A stretch of DNA of 64,000 nucleotides from assembly GCA_023614405.1 (NCBI GenBank), contig CM042688.1, positions 444,902,028 through 444,966,027 on the forward strand. The letters run 5' to 3'. Both the position numbers and the translations under genes were made by a program. The notes under the pieces were generated by a model. The model searched no databases, had not been told where the DNA came from, and was given only the letters and a program-made list of their open reading frames with translations. The DNA is from Avena insularis. Lineage: Eukaryota; Streptophyta; Magnoliopsida; Poales; Poaceae. This document shows, piece by piece, positions 12,735 through 26,074 of this stretch. Every line of letters begins with the position of its first letter. Positions within the stretch are counted from its first letter, which is position 1.

Positions 12735-14778
12735 GTCATTGAAATGTGTGTTCTTCTCACATACCACCTATGGATCCACCAGTGTCATTGCATGTGTGTT
12801 CTTTTCACTAACAACAACCAGAGTCATTGCATGTGTGTTCTTTTCACATACCACATATGGATCCACCAGTGTCATTGAAATGTGTGTTCTCTACTGAGAC
12901 CACACATGGATCCACCAGTGTCATTGCATGTGTGTTCTTTTTAGTAACAACAACCAGTCATTTTGCATGTGTGTTCTTTTCACATACCACATATGGATCC
13001 ACAGTGTCATTGCATGTGTGTTCTTTTCACAATCCACCCATGGATCCCAGTGTCATTGCATGTGTGTTCTTTTATTAACAACAGAGTCATTTTGCATGTG
13101 TGTTCTTTTCACATACCACCTATGGATCCACAGTGTCATTGCATGTGTTTTCTTTTCACAATCCACCCATGGATCCCACAGTGTCATTGCATCTGTGTTC
13201 TTTTAGTAACAACAACCAGAGTCATTTTGCATGTGTGTTCTCTTCACATACCACCTATGGATCCACCAGTGTCATTGCATGTGTGTTCTCTTCACAATCC
13301 ACCTATGGATCCACCAGTGTCATTGCATGTGTGTTCTTTTTAGTAACAACCAGTGTCATTGCATGTGTGTTCTCTTCAGATACCACACATGGATCCACCA
13401 GTGTCATTGCATGTGTGTTCTTTTTACTAACAACAAGAGTCATTGAAATGTGTGGTCTCTTCACATACCACACATGGATCCACCAGTGTCATTGCATGTG
13501 TGTTCTTTTCACTAACAACAACCAGAGTCATTGCATGTGTGTTCTTTTCACATACCACCTATGGATCACCAGTGTCATTGCATGTGTGTTCTTTTCACAA
13601 TCCACCCATGGATCCACCAGTGTCATTGCATGTGTGTTCTTTTTAGTAACAACCAGAGTCATTTTGCATGTGTGTTCTTTTCACATACCACATATGGATC
13701 CACCAGTGTCATTGCATGTGTGTTCTTTTCACAATCCACCCATGGATCCACCGGTGTCATTGCATGTGTGTTCTTTGTATTAACAACGAGAGTCATTTTG
13801 CATGTGTGTTCTTTTCTCATACCACCTATGGATCCACCAGTGTCATTGCATGTGTTTTCTTTTCACAATCCACCCATGGATCCCACCAGTGTCATTTTGC
13901 ATGTGTGTTCTTTTTAGTAACAACAACCAGAGTCATTTTGCATGTGTGTTCTCTTCACATACCACCTATGGATCCACCAGTGTCATTGCATGTGTGTTCT
14001 TTTTAGTAACAACAACCAGTGTCATTGCATGTGTGTTCTCTTTAGAGACCACACATGGATCCACCAGTGTCATTGCATGTGTGTTCTTTTTACTAACAAC
14101 AACAAGAGTCATTGAAATGTGTGGTCTCTTCAGAGACCACACATGGATCGACCAGTGTCATTGCATGTGTGTTCTTTTCACTAACAACAACCATAGTCAT
14201 TGCATGTGTGTTCTTTTCACATACCACATATGGATCACCAGTGTCATTGCATGTGTGTTCTTTTCACAATCCACCCATGGATCCACCAGTGTCATTGCAT
14301 GTGTGTTCTTTTTAGTAACAACTAGAGTCATTTTGCATGTGTGTTCTTTTCACATACCACCTATGGATCCACCAGTGTCATTGCATGTGTGTTCTTTTCA
14401 CAATCCACCCATGGATCCCACCAGTGTCATTTTGCATGTGTGTTCTTTTTAGTAACAACAAGAGTCATTTTGCATGTGTGATCTCTTCACATACCACCTA
14501 TGGATCCACCAGTGTCATTGCATGTGTGTTCTTTTTAGTAACAACAACCAGAGTCATTTTGCATGTGTGTTCTTTTCACATACCACCTATGGATCCACCA
14601 GTGTCATTGAAATGTGTATTATTTTAACAATCCACCCATGGATCCACCAGTGTCATTGCATGTGTGTTCTTTTTAGTAACAACAACCAGAGTCATTTTGC
14701 ATGTGTGATCTCTTCACATACCACCTATGGATCCACCAGTGTCATTGCATGTGTGTTCTTTTAGTAACAACAACCAGA
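12735..14778 (+). repeat. HOR cycle of 2,044 bp, X-like to X5
   Basis: The X-like module at 12735-12919 has ttcttttcactaac in its S instead of catttcactaac, and ctactgagacc in its fourth monomer. Losses of two or three bases continue to about 13210 (ggatcccagtg near 13043), after which the phrases become regular. A Z-like L with attttaacaatcc is at 14603, 176 bp before the next X. Confidence 0.82.
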
Positions 14779-15714
14779 GTCATTGAAATGTGTGTTCTTC
14801 TCACATACCACCTATGGATCCACCAGTGTCATTGCATGTGTGTTCATTTCACTAACAACAACAAGAGTCATTGCATGTGTGTTCTTTTCACATACCACAT
14901 ATGGATCCACCAGTGTGATTGAAATGTGTGTTCTCTATAGAGACCACACATGGATCCACCAGTGTCATTGCATGTGTGTTCTTTTTAGTAACAACCAGAG
15001 TCATTTTGCATGTGTGTTCTTTTCACATACCACATATGGATCCACCAGTGTCATTGCATGTGTGTTCTTTTCACAATCCACCCATGGATCCACCAGTGTC
15101 ATTGCATGTGTGTTCTTTTTATTAACAACAACAAGAGTCATATTTCATGTGTGTTCTTTTCACATACCACCTATGGATCCACCAGTGTCATTGCATGTGT
15201 TTTATTCTCACAATCCACCCATAGATCCCACCAGTGTCATTTTGCATGTGTGTTCTTTTTAGTAACAACAACCAGAGTCATTTTGCATGTGTGTTCTCTT
15301 CACATACCACCTATGGATCCACCAGTGTCATTGCATGTGTGTTCTCTTCATAATCCACCTATGGATCCACCAGTGTCATCGCATTTGTTCTTTTTAGTAA
15401 CAACCAGTGTCATTGCATGTGTTCTCTCTGCAGCGTCCACACATGGATCCACCACTGTCATTGCATGTGTGTTCTTTTAACTAACAACAACAAGAGTCAT
15501 TGAAATGTGTGCTCTCTTCAGAGACCACACATGGATCCACCAGTGTCATTGCATGTGTGTTCTTTTCACTAACAACAACGAGTCATTTTGCATGTGTGTT
15601 CTCTTCACATACCACCTATGGATCACCAGTGTCATTGCATGTGTGTTCTTTTCACAATCCACCCATGGATCCACCAGTGTCATTGCATGTGTGTTCTTTT
15701 TAGTAACAACCAGA

Positions 15715-16587
15715 GTCATTTTGCATGTGTGTTCTTTTCACATACCACATATGGATCCACCAGTGTCATTGCATGTGTGTTCTTTTCACAATCCACCCAT
15801 GGATCCACCGGTGTCATTGCATGTGTGTTCTTTTATTAACAACAACGAGTCATTTTGCATGTGTGATCTCTTCACAGACCACCTATGGATCCACCAGTGT
15901 CATTGCATGTGTTTTGTCTTCACAATCCACCCATGGATCCCACCAGTGTAATTTTGCATGTGTGTTCTTTTCAGTAACAACAACCAGAGTCATTTTGCAT
16001 GTGTGTTCTCTTCACATACCACCTATGGATCCACCAGTGTCATTGCATGTTTTCTTTTTAGTAACAACAACCAGTGTCATTGCATGTGTGCTCTCTTTAG
16101 AGACCACACATGGATCCACCAGTGTCATTGCATGTGTGTTCTTTTTACTAACAACAACAAGAGTCATTGAAATGTGTGCTCTCTTCAGAGACCACACATG
16201 GATCCACAAGTGTCATTGCATGTGTGTTCTTTTCACTAACAACAACTATTGTCATTGCATGTATGGATCACCAGTGTCATTGCATGTGTGTGGTCTTTTC
16301 ACAATCCACCCATGGATCCACCAGTGTCATTGCATGTGTGTTCTTTTTAGTAACAACCAGAGTCATTTTGCATGTGTGTTCTTTTCACATACCACCTATG
16401 GATCCACCAGTGTCATTGCATGTGTTTTCTTTTCACAATCCACCCATGGATCCACCAGTGTCATTGCATGTGTGTTCTTTTTAGTAACAACAACCAGAGT
16501 CATTTTGCATGTGTGATCTCTTCACATACCACCTATGGATCCACCAGTGTCATTGCATGTGTGTTCTTTTTAGTAACAACAACCAGA
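15715..16587 (+). repeat. Block Q, copy 2 (shortened)
   Basis: Relative to copy 1 the offset is 15498, falling to 15450 after loss of one 48-bp L near 16050 and to 15428 after a 22-bp deletion at 16251-16275, where the head gtcattgcatg joins tatggatcacc. The ctcagacc L is preceded by gatctcttcac instead of the standard form. Confidence 0.83.
16251..16275 (+). repeat. 25-bp remnant L
   Basis: The head gtcattgcatg is joined directly to tatggatcaccagt, a loss of 22 bases compared with the cacatatcacg L in other Q copies. Confidence 0.85.
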
Positions 16588-16811
16588 GTCATTTTGCATG
16601 TGTGTTCTTTTCACATACCACCTATGGATCCACCAGTGTCATTGAAATGTGTATTCTTTTCACAATCCACCCATGGATCCACCAGTGTCATTGCATGTGT
16701 GTTCTTTTTAGTAACAACAACCAGAGTCATTTTGCATGTGTGGTCTCTTCACATACCACCTATGGATCCACCAGTGTCATTGCATGTTTGTTCTGTTTAC
16801 TAACAACAAGA

Positions 16812-19253
16812 GTCATTGAAATGTGTGTTCTTCTCACATACCACCTATGGATCCACCAGTGTCATTGCATGTGTGTTCATTTCACTAACAACAACCAGAG
16901 TCATTGCATGTGTGTTCTTTTCACATACCACATATGGATCCACTAGTGTGATTGAAATGTGTGTTCTCTATAGAGACCACACATGGATCCACCAGAGTCA
17001 TTGCATGTGTGTTCTTTTTAGTAACAACCAGAGTCATTTTGCATGTGTTGTTTTCATATACCACATATGGATCCACCAGTGTCATTGCATGTGTGTTCTT
17101 TTCACAATCCACCCATGGATCTACCAGTGTCATTGCATGTGTGTTCTTTTTAGTAACAACCAGAGTCATTTTGCATGTGTGTTCTTTTCACATACCACCT
17201 ATGGATCCAAATGTGTCATTGCATGTGTTTTGTTTTCACAATCCACCCATGGATCCCACCAGTGTCAGTTTGCATGTGTGTTCTTTTTAGTAACAACAAC
17301 CAGTGTCATTGCATGTGTGTTCTCTTCACATACCACCTATGGATCCACCAGTGTCATTGCATGTGTGTTCTCTTCACAATCCACCTATGGATCCACCAGT
17401 GTCATGTGTGTTCTTTTTAGTAACAATCAGTGTCATTGCATGTGTGTTCTCTTCACATACCACACATGGATCCACCAGTGTCATTGCATGTGTGTTCTTT
17501 TTACTAACAACAACAAGAGTCATTGAAATGTGTGCTCTCTTCAGAGACCACACATGGATCCACCAGTGTCATTGCATGTGTGTTCTTTTCACTAACAACA
17601 ACCAGAGTCATTGCATGTGTGTTCTTTTCACATACCACATATGGATCACCAGTGTCATTGCATGTGTGTTCTTTTCACAATCCACCCATGGATCCACCAG
17701 TGTCATTGCATGTGTGTTCTTTTTAGTAACAACCAGAGTCATTTTGCATGTGTGTTCTTTTCACATACCACATATGGATCCACCAGTGTCATTGCATGTG
17801 TGTTCTTTTCACAATCCACCCATGGATCCACCAGTGTCATTGCATGTGTGTTCTTTTTTGTATTAACAACCAGAGTCATTTTGCATGTGTTTTCTTTTCA
17901 ATACCACCTATGGATCCACCAGTGTCATTGCATGTGTTTTCTTTTCACAATCCACCCATGGATCCCACCAGTGTCATTGCATGTGTGTTCTTTTTAGTAA
18001 CAACAACTAGAGTCATTTTGCATGTGTGTTCTTTTCACATACCACCTATGGATCCACCAGTGTCATTGCATGTGTGTTCTCTTCACAATCCACCTATGGA
18101 TCCACCAGTGTCATTGCATGTGTGTTCTTTTTAGTAACAACAACCAGTGTCATTGCATGTGTGTTCTCTTTAGAGACCACACATGGATCCACCAGTGTCA
18201 TTGCATGTGTGTTCTTTTTACTAACAACAAGAGTCATTGAAATGTGTGCTCTCTTCACAGACCACACATGGATCCACCAGTGTCATTGCATGTGTGTTCT
18301 TTTTAGTAACAACAACCAGAGTCATTTTGCATGTGTTCTTTTCACATACCACATATGGATCACCAGTGTCATTGCATGTCTGTTCTTTTCACAATCCACC
18401 CATGGATCCACCAGTGTCATTGCATGTGTGTTCATTTCACTAACAACCAGTCATTGCATGTGTGTTCTTTTCAGATACCACATCTGGATCCACATTTTCA
18501 TTGCATGTGTGTTCTTTTCACAATCCACCCATGGATCCACCAGTGTCATTGCATGTGTGTTCTTTTTAGTAACAACCAGAGTCATTTTGCATGTGTGTTC
18601 TTTTCACATACCACCTATGGATCCACCAGTGTCATTGCATGTGTGTTCTTTTCACAATCCACCCATGGATCCCACCAGTGTCATTGCATGTGTGTTCTTT
18701 TTAGTAACAACCAGAGTCATTTTGCATGTGTGTTCTCTTCACATACCACCTATGGATCCACCAGTGTCATTGCATGTGTGTTCTTTTTAGTAACAACAAC
18801 TAGAGTCATTGAAATGTGTGTTCTTCTCACATACCACCTATGGATCCACCAGTGTCATTGCATGTGTGTTCATTTCGTAATCCACCTATGGATCCACAAG
18901 TGTCATTGCATGTGTGTTCTTTTTAGTAACAACAACCAGAGTCATTTTGCATGTGTGTTCTCTTCACATACCACCTATGGATCCACCAGTGTCATTGCAT
19001 GTGTGTTCTTTTTAGTAACAACAACCAGTCATTTTGCATGTGTGTTCTTTTCACATACCACCTATGGATCCACCAGTGTCATTGAAATGTGTATTATTTT
19101 CAACTACCACCCATGGATCCACCAGTGTCATTGCATGTGTGTTCTTTTTAGTAACAACAACCAGAGTCATTTTGCATGTGTGATCTCTTCACATACCACC
19201 TATGGATCCACAGTGTCATTGCATGTGTGTTCCTTTCAGTAACAACAACCAGA
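16812..19253 (+). repeat. HOR cycle of 2,442 bp with Y5 and Z
   Basis: X6 is at 16812-16996 and ends ccaga rather than ccagt. Near 17040-17060 an L reads gttgttttcatatacc. A shortened S boundary occurs at 17401-17410 (gtcatgtgtg, with tgca lost). Module Y5 (18805-18901) and Z (19078-19126) close the cycle, Z lying 176 bp before the next X. The Y-to-Z distance here is only 273 bp, so a large part of the usual interval is missing. Confidence 0.82.
18805..18901 (+). repeat. Module Y5 with X-type head
   Basis: The head is gaaatgtg as in X, but the second monomer has the Y marks catttcgtaatcc and ccacaagt. It is thus a bridge form between X and Y. Confidence 0.83.
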
Positions 19254-20321
19254 GTCATTTAAATGTGTTCTTCTCACATACCACCTATGGATCCACCAGT
19301 GTCATTGCATGTGTGTTCATTTCACTAACAACAACCAGAGTCATTGCATGTGTGTTCTTTTCACATACCACATATGGATCCACCAGTGTGATTGAAATGT
19401 GTGTTCTCTACACAGACCACACATGGATCCACCAGTGTCATTGCATGTGTGTTCTTTTTAGTAACAACCAGAGTCATTTTGCATGTGTGTTCTTTTCACA
19501 TACCACATATGGATCCACCAGTGTCATTGCATGTGTGTTCTTTTCACAATCCACCCATGGATCCACCAGTGTCATTGCATGTGTGTTCTTTTTAGTAACA
19601 ACGAGAGTCATTTTGCATGTGTGTTCTTTTCACATACCACCTATGTATCCACCAGTGTCATTGCATGTGTTTTATTTTCATAATCCACCCATGGATCCCA
19701 CCAGTGTCATGTTACATGTGTGTTCTTTTTAGTAACAACAACCAGAGTCATTTTGCATGTGTGTTCTCTTCACATACCACCTATGGATCCACCAGTGTCA
19801 TTGCATGTGTGTTCTCTTCACAATCCACCTATGGATCCACCAATGTCATTGCATGTGTGTTCATTTCACTAACAACAACCAGAGTCATTGCATGTGTGTT
19901 CTTTTCACATACCAAATATGGATCCACCAGTGTGATTGAAATGTGTGTTCTTTTTACTAACAACAACGAGAGTCATTGCAAATGTGTTCTTCTCATATAC
20001 CACCTATGGATCCACGAGTGTCATTGCATGTGTGTTCTTTTCACTAGCAACAACCAGTGTCATTGCATGTGTGTTCTTTTTAGTAACAACAACCAGTCAT
20101 TTTGCATGTGTGTTCTTTTCACATACCACCTATGGATCCACCAGTGTCATTGCATGTGTATTATTTTCACAATCCACCCATGGATCCACCAGTGTCATTG
20201 CATGTGTGTTCTTTTTAGTAACAACAACCAGAGTCATTTTGCATGTGTGTTCTCTTCACATACCACCTATGGATCCACCAGTGTCATTGCATGTGTGTTC
20301 TTTTTAGTAACAACAACTAGA
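19254..20321 (+). repeat. Short HOR cycle (1,068 bp) with a second partial X
   Basis: X7 (19254-19436) has cacagacc in its fourth monomer, shared with the copy at 37718. From about 19843 there is a partial X: the catttcactaac S, an L with accaaatatgg, then a monomer with a gtgattgaaatg head but an S tail (tttttactaac). This looks like a cross between the fourth X monomer and an S. Two S monomers stand side by side near 20029-20095. Confidence 0.8.
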
Positions 20322-21595
20322 GTCATTGAAATGTGTGTTCTTCTCACATACCACCTATGGATCCACCAGTGTCATTGCATGTGTGTTCATTTCACTAACA
20401 ACAACCAGAGTCATTGCATGTGTGTTCTTTTCACATACCACATATGGATGCACTAGTGTGATTGAAATGTGTCCACCCATGGATCCACCAGTGTCATTGC
20501 ATGTGTGTTCTTTTTAGTAACAACCAGAGTCATTTTGCATGTGTGTTCTTTTCACATACCACATATGGATCCACCAGTGTCATTGCATGTGTGTTCTTTT
20601 CACAATCCACCCATGGATCCACCAGTGTCATTGCATGTGTGTTCTTTTTATTAACAACCAGTCATTTTGCATGTGTGTTCTTGTCACATACCACCTATGG
20701 ATCCACCAGTGTCATTGCATGTGTTTTCTTTTCACAATCCACCCATGGATCCACCAGTGTCATTGCATGTGTGTTCTTTTTGTAACAACAACCAGAGTCA
20801 TTTTGCATGTGTGTTCTCTTCACATACCACCTATGGATCCACCAGTGTCATTGCATGTGTGTTCTTTTCACAATCCACCTATGGATCCACCAGTGTCATT
20901 GCATGTGTTCTTTTTAGTAACAACAACCAGTGTCATTGCATGTGTGCTCTCTTCACATACCACACATGGATCCACCAGTGTCATTGCATGTGTGTTCATT
21001 TCACTAACAACAAGAGTCATTGAAATGTGTTCTCTTCAAAGACCACACATTGATCCACCAGTGTCATTTCATGTGTTTTCTTTTTATTAACAACAACCAG
21101 TCATTTTGCATGTGTGTTCTTTTCACATACCACCTATGGATCCACCAGTGTCATTGCATGTGTGTTCTTTTCACAATCCATCCATGGATCCCCACAGTGT
21201 CATTGCATGTGTGTTCTTTTCAGTAACAACAACCAGAGTCATTTTGCATGTGTGTTCTTTTCACATACCACCTATGGATCCACCAGTGTCATTGCATGTG
21301 TGTTCTTTTCACAATCCACCCATGGATCCACCAGTGTCATTTTGCATGTGTGTTCTTTTAGTAACAACCAAAGTCATTTTGCATGTGTGTTCTCTTCACA
21401 TACCACCTATGGATCCACAGTGTCATTGCATGTGTGTTCTCTTCACAATCCACACATGGATCCACCAGTGTCATTGCATGTGTGTTCTTTTTAGTAACAA
21501 CAACCAGTGTCATTGCATGTGTGTTCTCTTCACATACCACACATGGATCCACCAGTGTCATTGCATGTGTGTTCTTTTTACTAACAACAACAAGA

Positions 21596-22179
21596 GTCAT
21601 TGAAATGTGTGCTCTCTTCAGAGACCACACATGGATCCACCGGTGTCATTGCATGTGTGTTCTTTGTATTAACAACGAGAGTCATTTTGCATGTGTGTTC
21701 TTTTCTCATACCACCTATGGATCCACCAGTGTCATTGCATGTGTTTTGTTTTCACAATCCACCCATGGATCCCCTAGTGTCATTGCATGTGTGTTCTTTT
21801 CAGTAACAACAACCAGAGTCATTTTGCATGTGTGTTCTCTTCACATACCACCTATGGATCACCAGTGTCATTGCATGTGTGTTCTTTTCACAATCCACCC
21901 ATGGATCCACCGGTGTCATTGCATGTGTGTTCTTTTTATTAACAACCAGAGTCATTTTGCATGTGTGTTCTTTTCACATACCACCTATGGATCCACCAGT
22001 GTCATTGCATGTGTTTTCTTTTCACAATCCACCCATGGATCCCACCAGTGTCATTTTGCATGTGTGTTCTTTTTAGTAACAACAACCAGAGTCATTTTGC
22101 ATGTGTGATCTCTTCACATACCACCTATGGATCCACCAGTGTCATTGCATGTGTGTTCTTTTTAGTAACAACAACTAGA
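21596..22179 (+). repeat. Block K, copy 3
   Basis: Followed by Y6. It differs from the other copies where an L ends ggatcccctagtg near 21772 with a plain head after it, and it has ggatcaccagtg where the others read ggatcaccagggtc. Confidence 0.84.
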
Positions 22180-22276
22180 GTCATTGAAATATGTGTTCTT
22201 CTCACATACCACCTATGGATCCACCAGTGTCATTGCATGTGTGTTCATTTCGTAATCCACCTATGGATCCACAAGT
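22180..22276 (+). repeat. Module Y6
   Basis: Standard Y, followed 582 bp later by Z. The S after it ends aacctga, creating a tgagtca heptamer at 22313. Confidence 0.86.
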
Positions 22277-23298
22277 GTCATTGCATGTGTGTTCTTTTTA
22301 GTAACAACAACCTGAGTCATTTTTCATGTGTGTTCTTCTCACATACCACCTATGGATCCACCTGTGTCATTGCATGTGTGTTCTTTTTAGTAACAACCAG
22401 TGTCATTGCATGTGTGTTCTCTTCAGAGACCACACATGGATCCACCAGTGTCATTGCATGTGTGTTCTTTTAACTAACAACAACAAGAGTCATTGAAATG
22501 TGTGCTCTCTTCAGAGACCACACATGGATCCACCAATGTCATTGCATGTGTGTTCTTTTCACTAACAACAACCAGAGTCATTGCATGTGTGTTCTTTTCA
22601 CATACCACATATGGATCCACCAGTGTCATTGCATGTGTGCTCTTTTCACAATCCACCCATGGATCCACCAGTGTCATTGCATGTGTGTTCTTTTTAGTAA
22701 CAACAACCAGAGTCATTTTGCATGTGTGTTCTTTTCACATACCACCTATGGATCCACCAGTGTCATTGAAATGTGTATTATTTTCAACTACCACCCATGG
22801 ATCCACCAGTGTCATTGCATGTGTGTTCTTTTTAGTAACAACAACCAGAGTCATTTTGCATGTGTGTTCTTTTCACATACCACCTATGGATCCACCAGTG
22901 TCATTGCATGTGTGTTCTTTTCACAATCCACCCATGGATCCACCAGTGTCATTTTGCATGTGTCTTCTTTTTAGTAAGAACAACCAGAGTCATTTTGCAT
23001 GTGTGATCTCTTCACATACCACCTATGGATCCACCAGTGTCATTGCATGTGTGTTCTTTTTAGTAACAACAACCAGAGTCATTTTGCATGTGTGTTCTTT
23101 TCACATACCACCTATGGATCCACCAGTGTCATTGAAATGTGTCTTCTATTCACCGACCACACATGGATCCACCAGTGTCATTGCATGTGTGTTCTTTTTA
23201 GTAACAACCAGAGTCATTTAGACTGTGTTCTCTTCACATACCACCCATGGATCCACCAGTGTCATTGCATGTGTGTTATTTTTAGTAACAACACCCAT

Positions 23299-23435
23299 TT
23301 TAATTGAAATGTGTGTTCTTCTCACATACCACCTATGGATCCACCAGTGTCATTGCATGTGTGTTCATTTCACTAACAACAACCAGAGTCATTGCATGTG
23401 TGTTCTTTTCACATAAAACATATGGATCCACCAGT
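23299..23435 (+). repeat. Duplicated X trimer (137 bp)
   Basis: This is an X start (L with cttctcac, S with catttcactaac, L with acataaaacatatgg) that runs directly into a second X start at 23436 (L with cttcttac), so the first three monomers of X are tandemly duplicated. The acataaaac variant is shared with the X module at 10687. Confidence 0.85.
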
Positions 23436-24683
23436 GTGATTGAAATGTGTGTTCTTCTTACATACCACCTATGGATCCACCAGTGTCATTGCATGTGTGT
23501 TCATTTCACTAACAACAACCAGAGTCATTGCATGTGTGTTCTTTTCACATACCACATATGGATCCACCAGTGTCATTGAAATGTGTGTTCTCTAAAGAGA
23601 CCACACATGGATCCACCAGTGTCATTGCATGTGTGTTCTTTTTAGTAACAACCAGAGTCATTTTGCATGTGTGTTCTTTTCACATACCACATATGGATCC
23701 ACCAGTGTCATTGCATGTGTGTTCTTTTCACAATCCACCCATGGATCCACCAGTGTCATTGCATGTGTGTTCTTTTTATTAACAACCAGAGTCATTTTGC
23801 ATGTGTGTTCTTTTCACATACCACATATGGATCCACCAGTGTCATTGCATGTGTTTTGTTTTCACAATCCACCCATGGATCCACCAGTGTGATTGAACGT
23901 GTGTTATTTTACGTATCAACAAAACGAGACATTTTGCATGTGTGTTCTCTTCACATACCACCTATGGATCCACCAGTGTCATTGCATGTGTGTTCTCTTC
24001 ACAATCCACCTATGGATCCACCAGTGTCATTGCATGTGTTCTTTTAGTAACAAAAACCAGTGTAATTGCATTTGTGCTCTCTTCAGAGACCACACATGGA
24101 TCCACCAGTGTCATTGCATGTGTGTTCTTTTTACTAACAACAACAAGAGTCATTGAAATGTGTGCTCTCTTCAGAGACCACCTATGGATCCACAAGTGTC
24201 ATTGCATGTGTGTTCTTTTCACTAACAACAACCAGAGTCATTGCATGTGTGTTCTTTTCACATACCACCTATGGATCCACCAGTGTCATTGCATGTGTGT
24301 TCTTTTCACAATCCACCCATGGATCCACCAGTGTCATTGCATGTGTGTTCTTTTTAGTAACAACAACCAGAGTCATTTTGCATGTGTGTTCTCTTCACAT
24401 ACCACCTATGGATCCACCAGTGTCATTGCATGTGTGTTCTTTTTAGTAACAACAACCAGAGTCATTTTGCATGTGTGTTCTTTTCACATACCACCTATGG
24501 ATCGACCAGTGTCATTGCATGTGTGTTCTTTTCACACTCCACCCATGGATCCACCAGTGTCATTGCATGTGTGTTCTTTTTAGTAACAACAACCAGAGTC
24601 ATTTTGCATGTGTGTTCTCTTCACATACCACCTATGGATCCACCAGTGTCATTGCATGTGTGTTCTTTTTAGTAACAACCAGA
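23436..24683 (+). repeat. HOR cycle of 1,248 bp after the X duplication
   Basis: X10 (23436-23620) has ctaaagagacc in its fourth monomer and cttcttac in its first, a pair of private variants also seen together in the X at 43757-43941. At about 23890-23935 an S is very divergent (gattgaacg, then ttttacgtatcaac). The rest is regular phrases without Y or Z. Confidence 0.82.
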
Positions 24684-26074
24684 GTCATTGAAATGTGTGT
24701 TCTTCTCACATACCACCTATGGATCCACCAGTGTCATTGCATGTGTGTTCATTTCACTAACAACAACCAGAGTCATTGCATGTGTGTTCTTTTCACATAC
24801 CACATATGGATCCACCAGTGTCATTGCATGTGTGTTCTTCTCACATACCACCTATGGATCCACTGATGTCATTGCATGTGTGTTCTTTTTAGTAAAAACA
24901 ACCAGTCATTTTGCATGTGTGTTCTTTTCACATACCACATATGGATCCACCAGTGTCATTGAAATGTGTGTTCTCTACAGAGACCACACATGGATCCACC
25001 AGTGTCATTGCATGTGTGTTCTTTTTAGTAACAACCAGAGTCATTTTGCATGTGTGTTCTTTTCACATACCACATATGGATCCACCAGTGTTGTTGCATG
25101 TGTGTTCTTTTCACAATCCACCCATGGATCCACCGGTGTCATTGCTTGTGTGTTCTTTTGAGTAACAACAAGAGTCATTTTGCATGTGTGTTCTTTTCAC
25201 ATACCACCTGTGGATCCACCAGTGTCATTGCATGTGTTTTCTTTTCACAATCCACCCATGGATCCCACCAGTGTCATTGCATGTGTGTTCTTTTTAGTAA
25301 CAACAACCAGAGTCATTTTGCATGTGTGTTCTCTTCACATACCACCTATGGATCCACCAGTGTCATTGCATGTGTGTTCTCTTCACAATCCACCTATGGA
25401 TCCACCAGTGTCATTGCATGTGTGTTCTTTTTAGTAACAACAACCAGAGTCATTGCATGTGTGTTCTCTTCACATACCACACATGGATCCACCAGTGTCA
25501 TTGCATGTGTGTTCTTTTTACTAACAACAACAAGAGTCATTGAAATGTGTGCTCTCTTCATAGACCACACATGGATCCACCAGTGTCATTGCATGTGTGT
25601 TCTTTTCACTAACAACAACCAGAGTCATTTTGCATGTGTGTTCTTTTCACATACCACCTATGGATCCACCAGTGTCATTGCATGTGTGTTCTTTTCACAA
25701 TCCACCCATGGATCCACCAGTGTCATTGCATGTGTGTTCTTTTTAGTAACAACAACCAGAGTCATTTTGCATGTGTGTTCTCTTCACATACCACCTATGG
25801 ATCCACCAGTGTCATTGCATGTGTGTTCTTTTTAGTAACAACAACCAGAGTCATTTTGCATGTGTGTTCTTTTCACATACCACCTATGGATCCACAAGTG
25901 TCATTGAAATGTGTATATTTCCACTACCACCCATGGATCCACCAGTGTCATTGCATGTGTGTTCTTTTTAGTAACAACAACCAGAGTCATTTTGCATGTG
26001 TGTTCTCTTCACATACCACCTATGGATCCACCAGTGTCATTGCATGTGTGTTCTTTTTAGTAACAACAACCAGA
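24684..26074 (+). repeat. HOR cycle of 1,391 bp with an interrupted X
   Basis: In X11 (24684-25003) the first three monomers are separated from the fourth (ctacagagacc) by an extra L-S-L phrase of about 137 bp, which includes ggatccactgatgtc near 24860. A Z-like L with gtatatttccac is at 25899, 176 bp before the next X. Confidence 0.82.

Larger units (their letters stand above)
14779..16811 (+). repeat. HOR cycle of 2,033 bp with block Q copy 2
   Basis: X5 (14779-14963) has ctatagagacc in its fourth monomer, a variant shared with the X modules at 16812, 26075 and 32847. Block Q copy 2 is at 15715-16587 and is shortened by one L and by an internal 22-bp deletion. A Z-like L with gtattcttttcacaatcc at 16637 lies 175 bp before the next X. 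Confidence 0.83.
20322..23298 (+). repeat. HOR cycle of about 2.98 kb: collapsed X8, block K copy 3, Y6, Z
   Basis: X8 (20322-20492) has a collapsed fourth monomer, gaaatgtgtccacccatgg, missing at least 14 bases. Block K copy 3 spans 21596-22179, then Y6 at 22180-22276 and Z at 22762-22810. Near 23122 an L with a gaaatg head carries cttctattcaccgacc, seen nowhere else. The cycle ends in divergent S and L sequence at about 23215-23298 (aacaacacccattttaa). Confidence 0.83.

Noticed and set aside
22474..22716. Minus-strand 80-codon frames recurring after Y (also at 1457, 27529, 32155, 53263 and 56506)
   Set aside because: They recur because the HOR recurs. They read the reverse complement of L and S and carry no independent signal.
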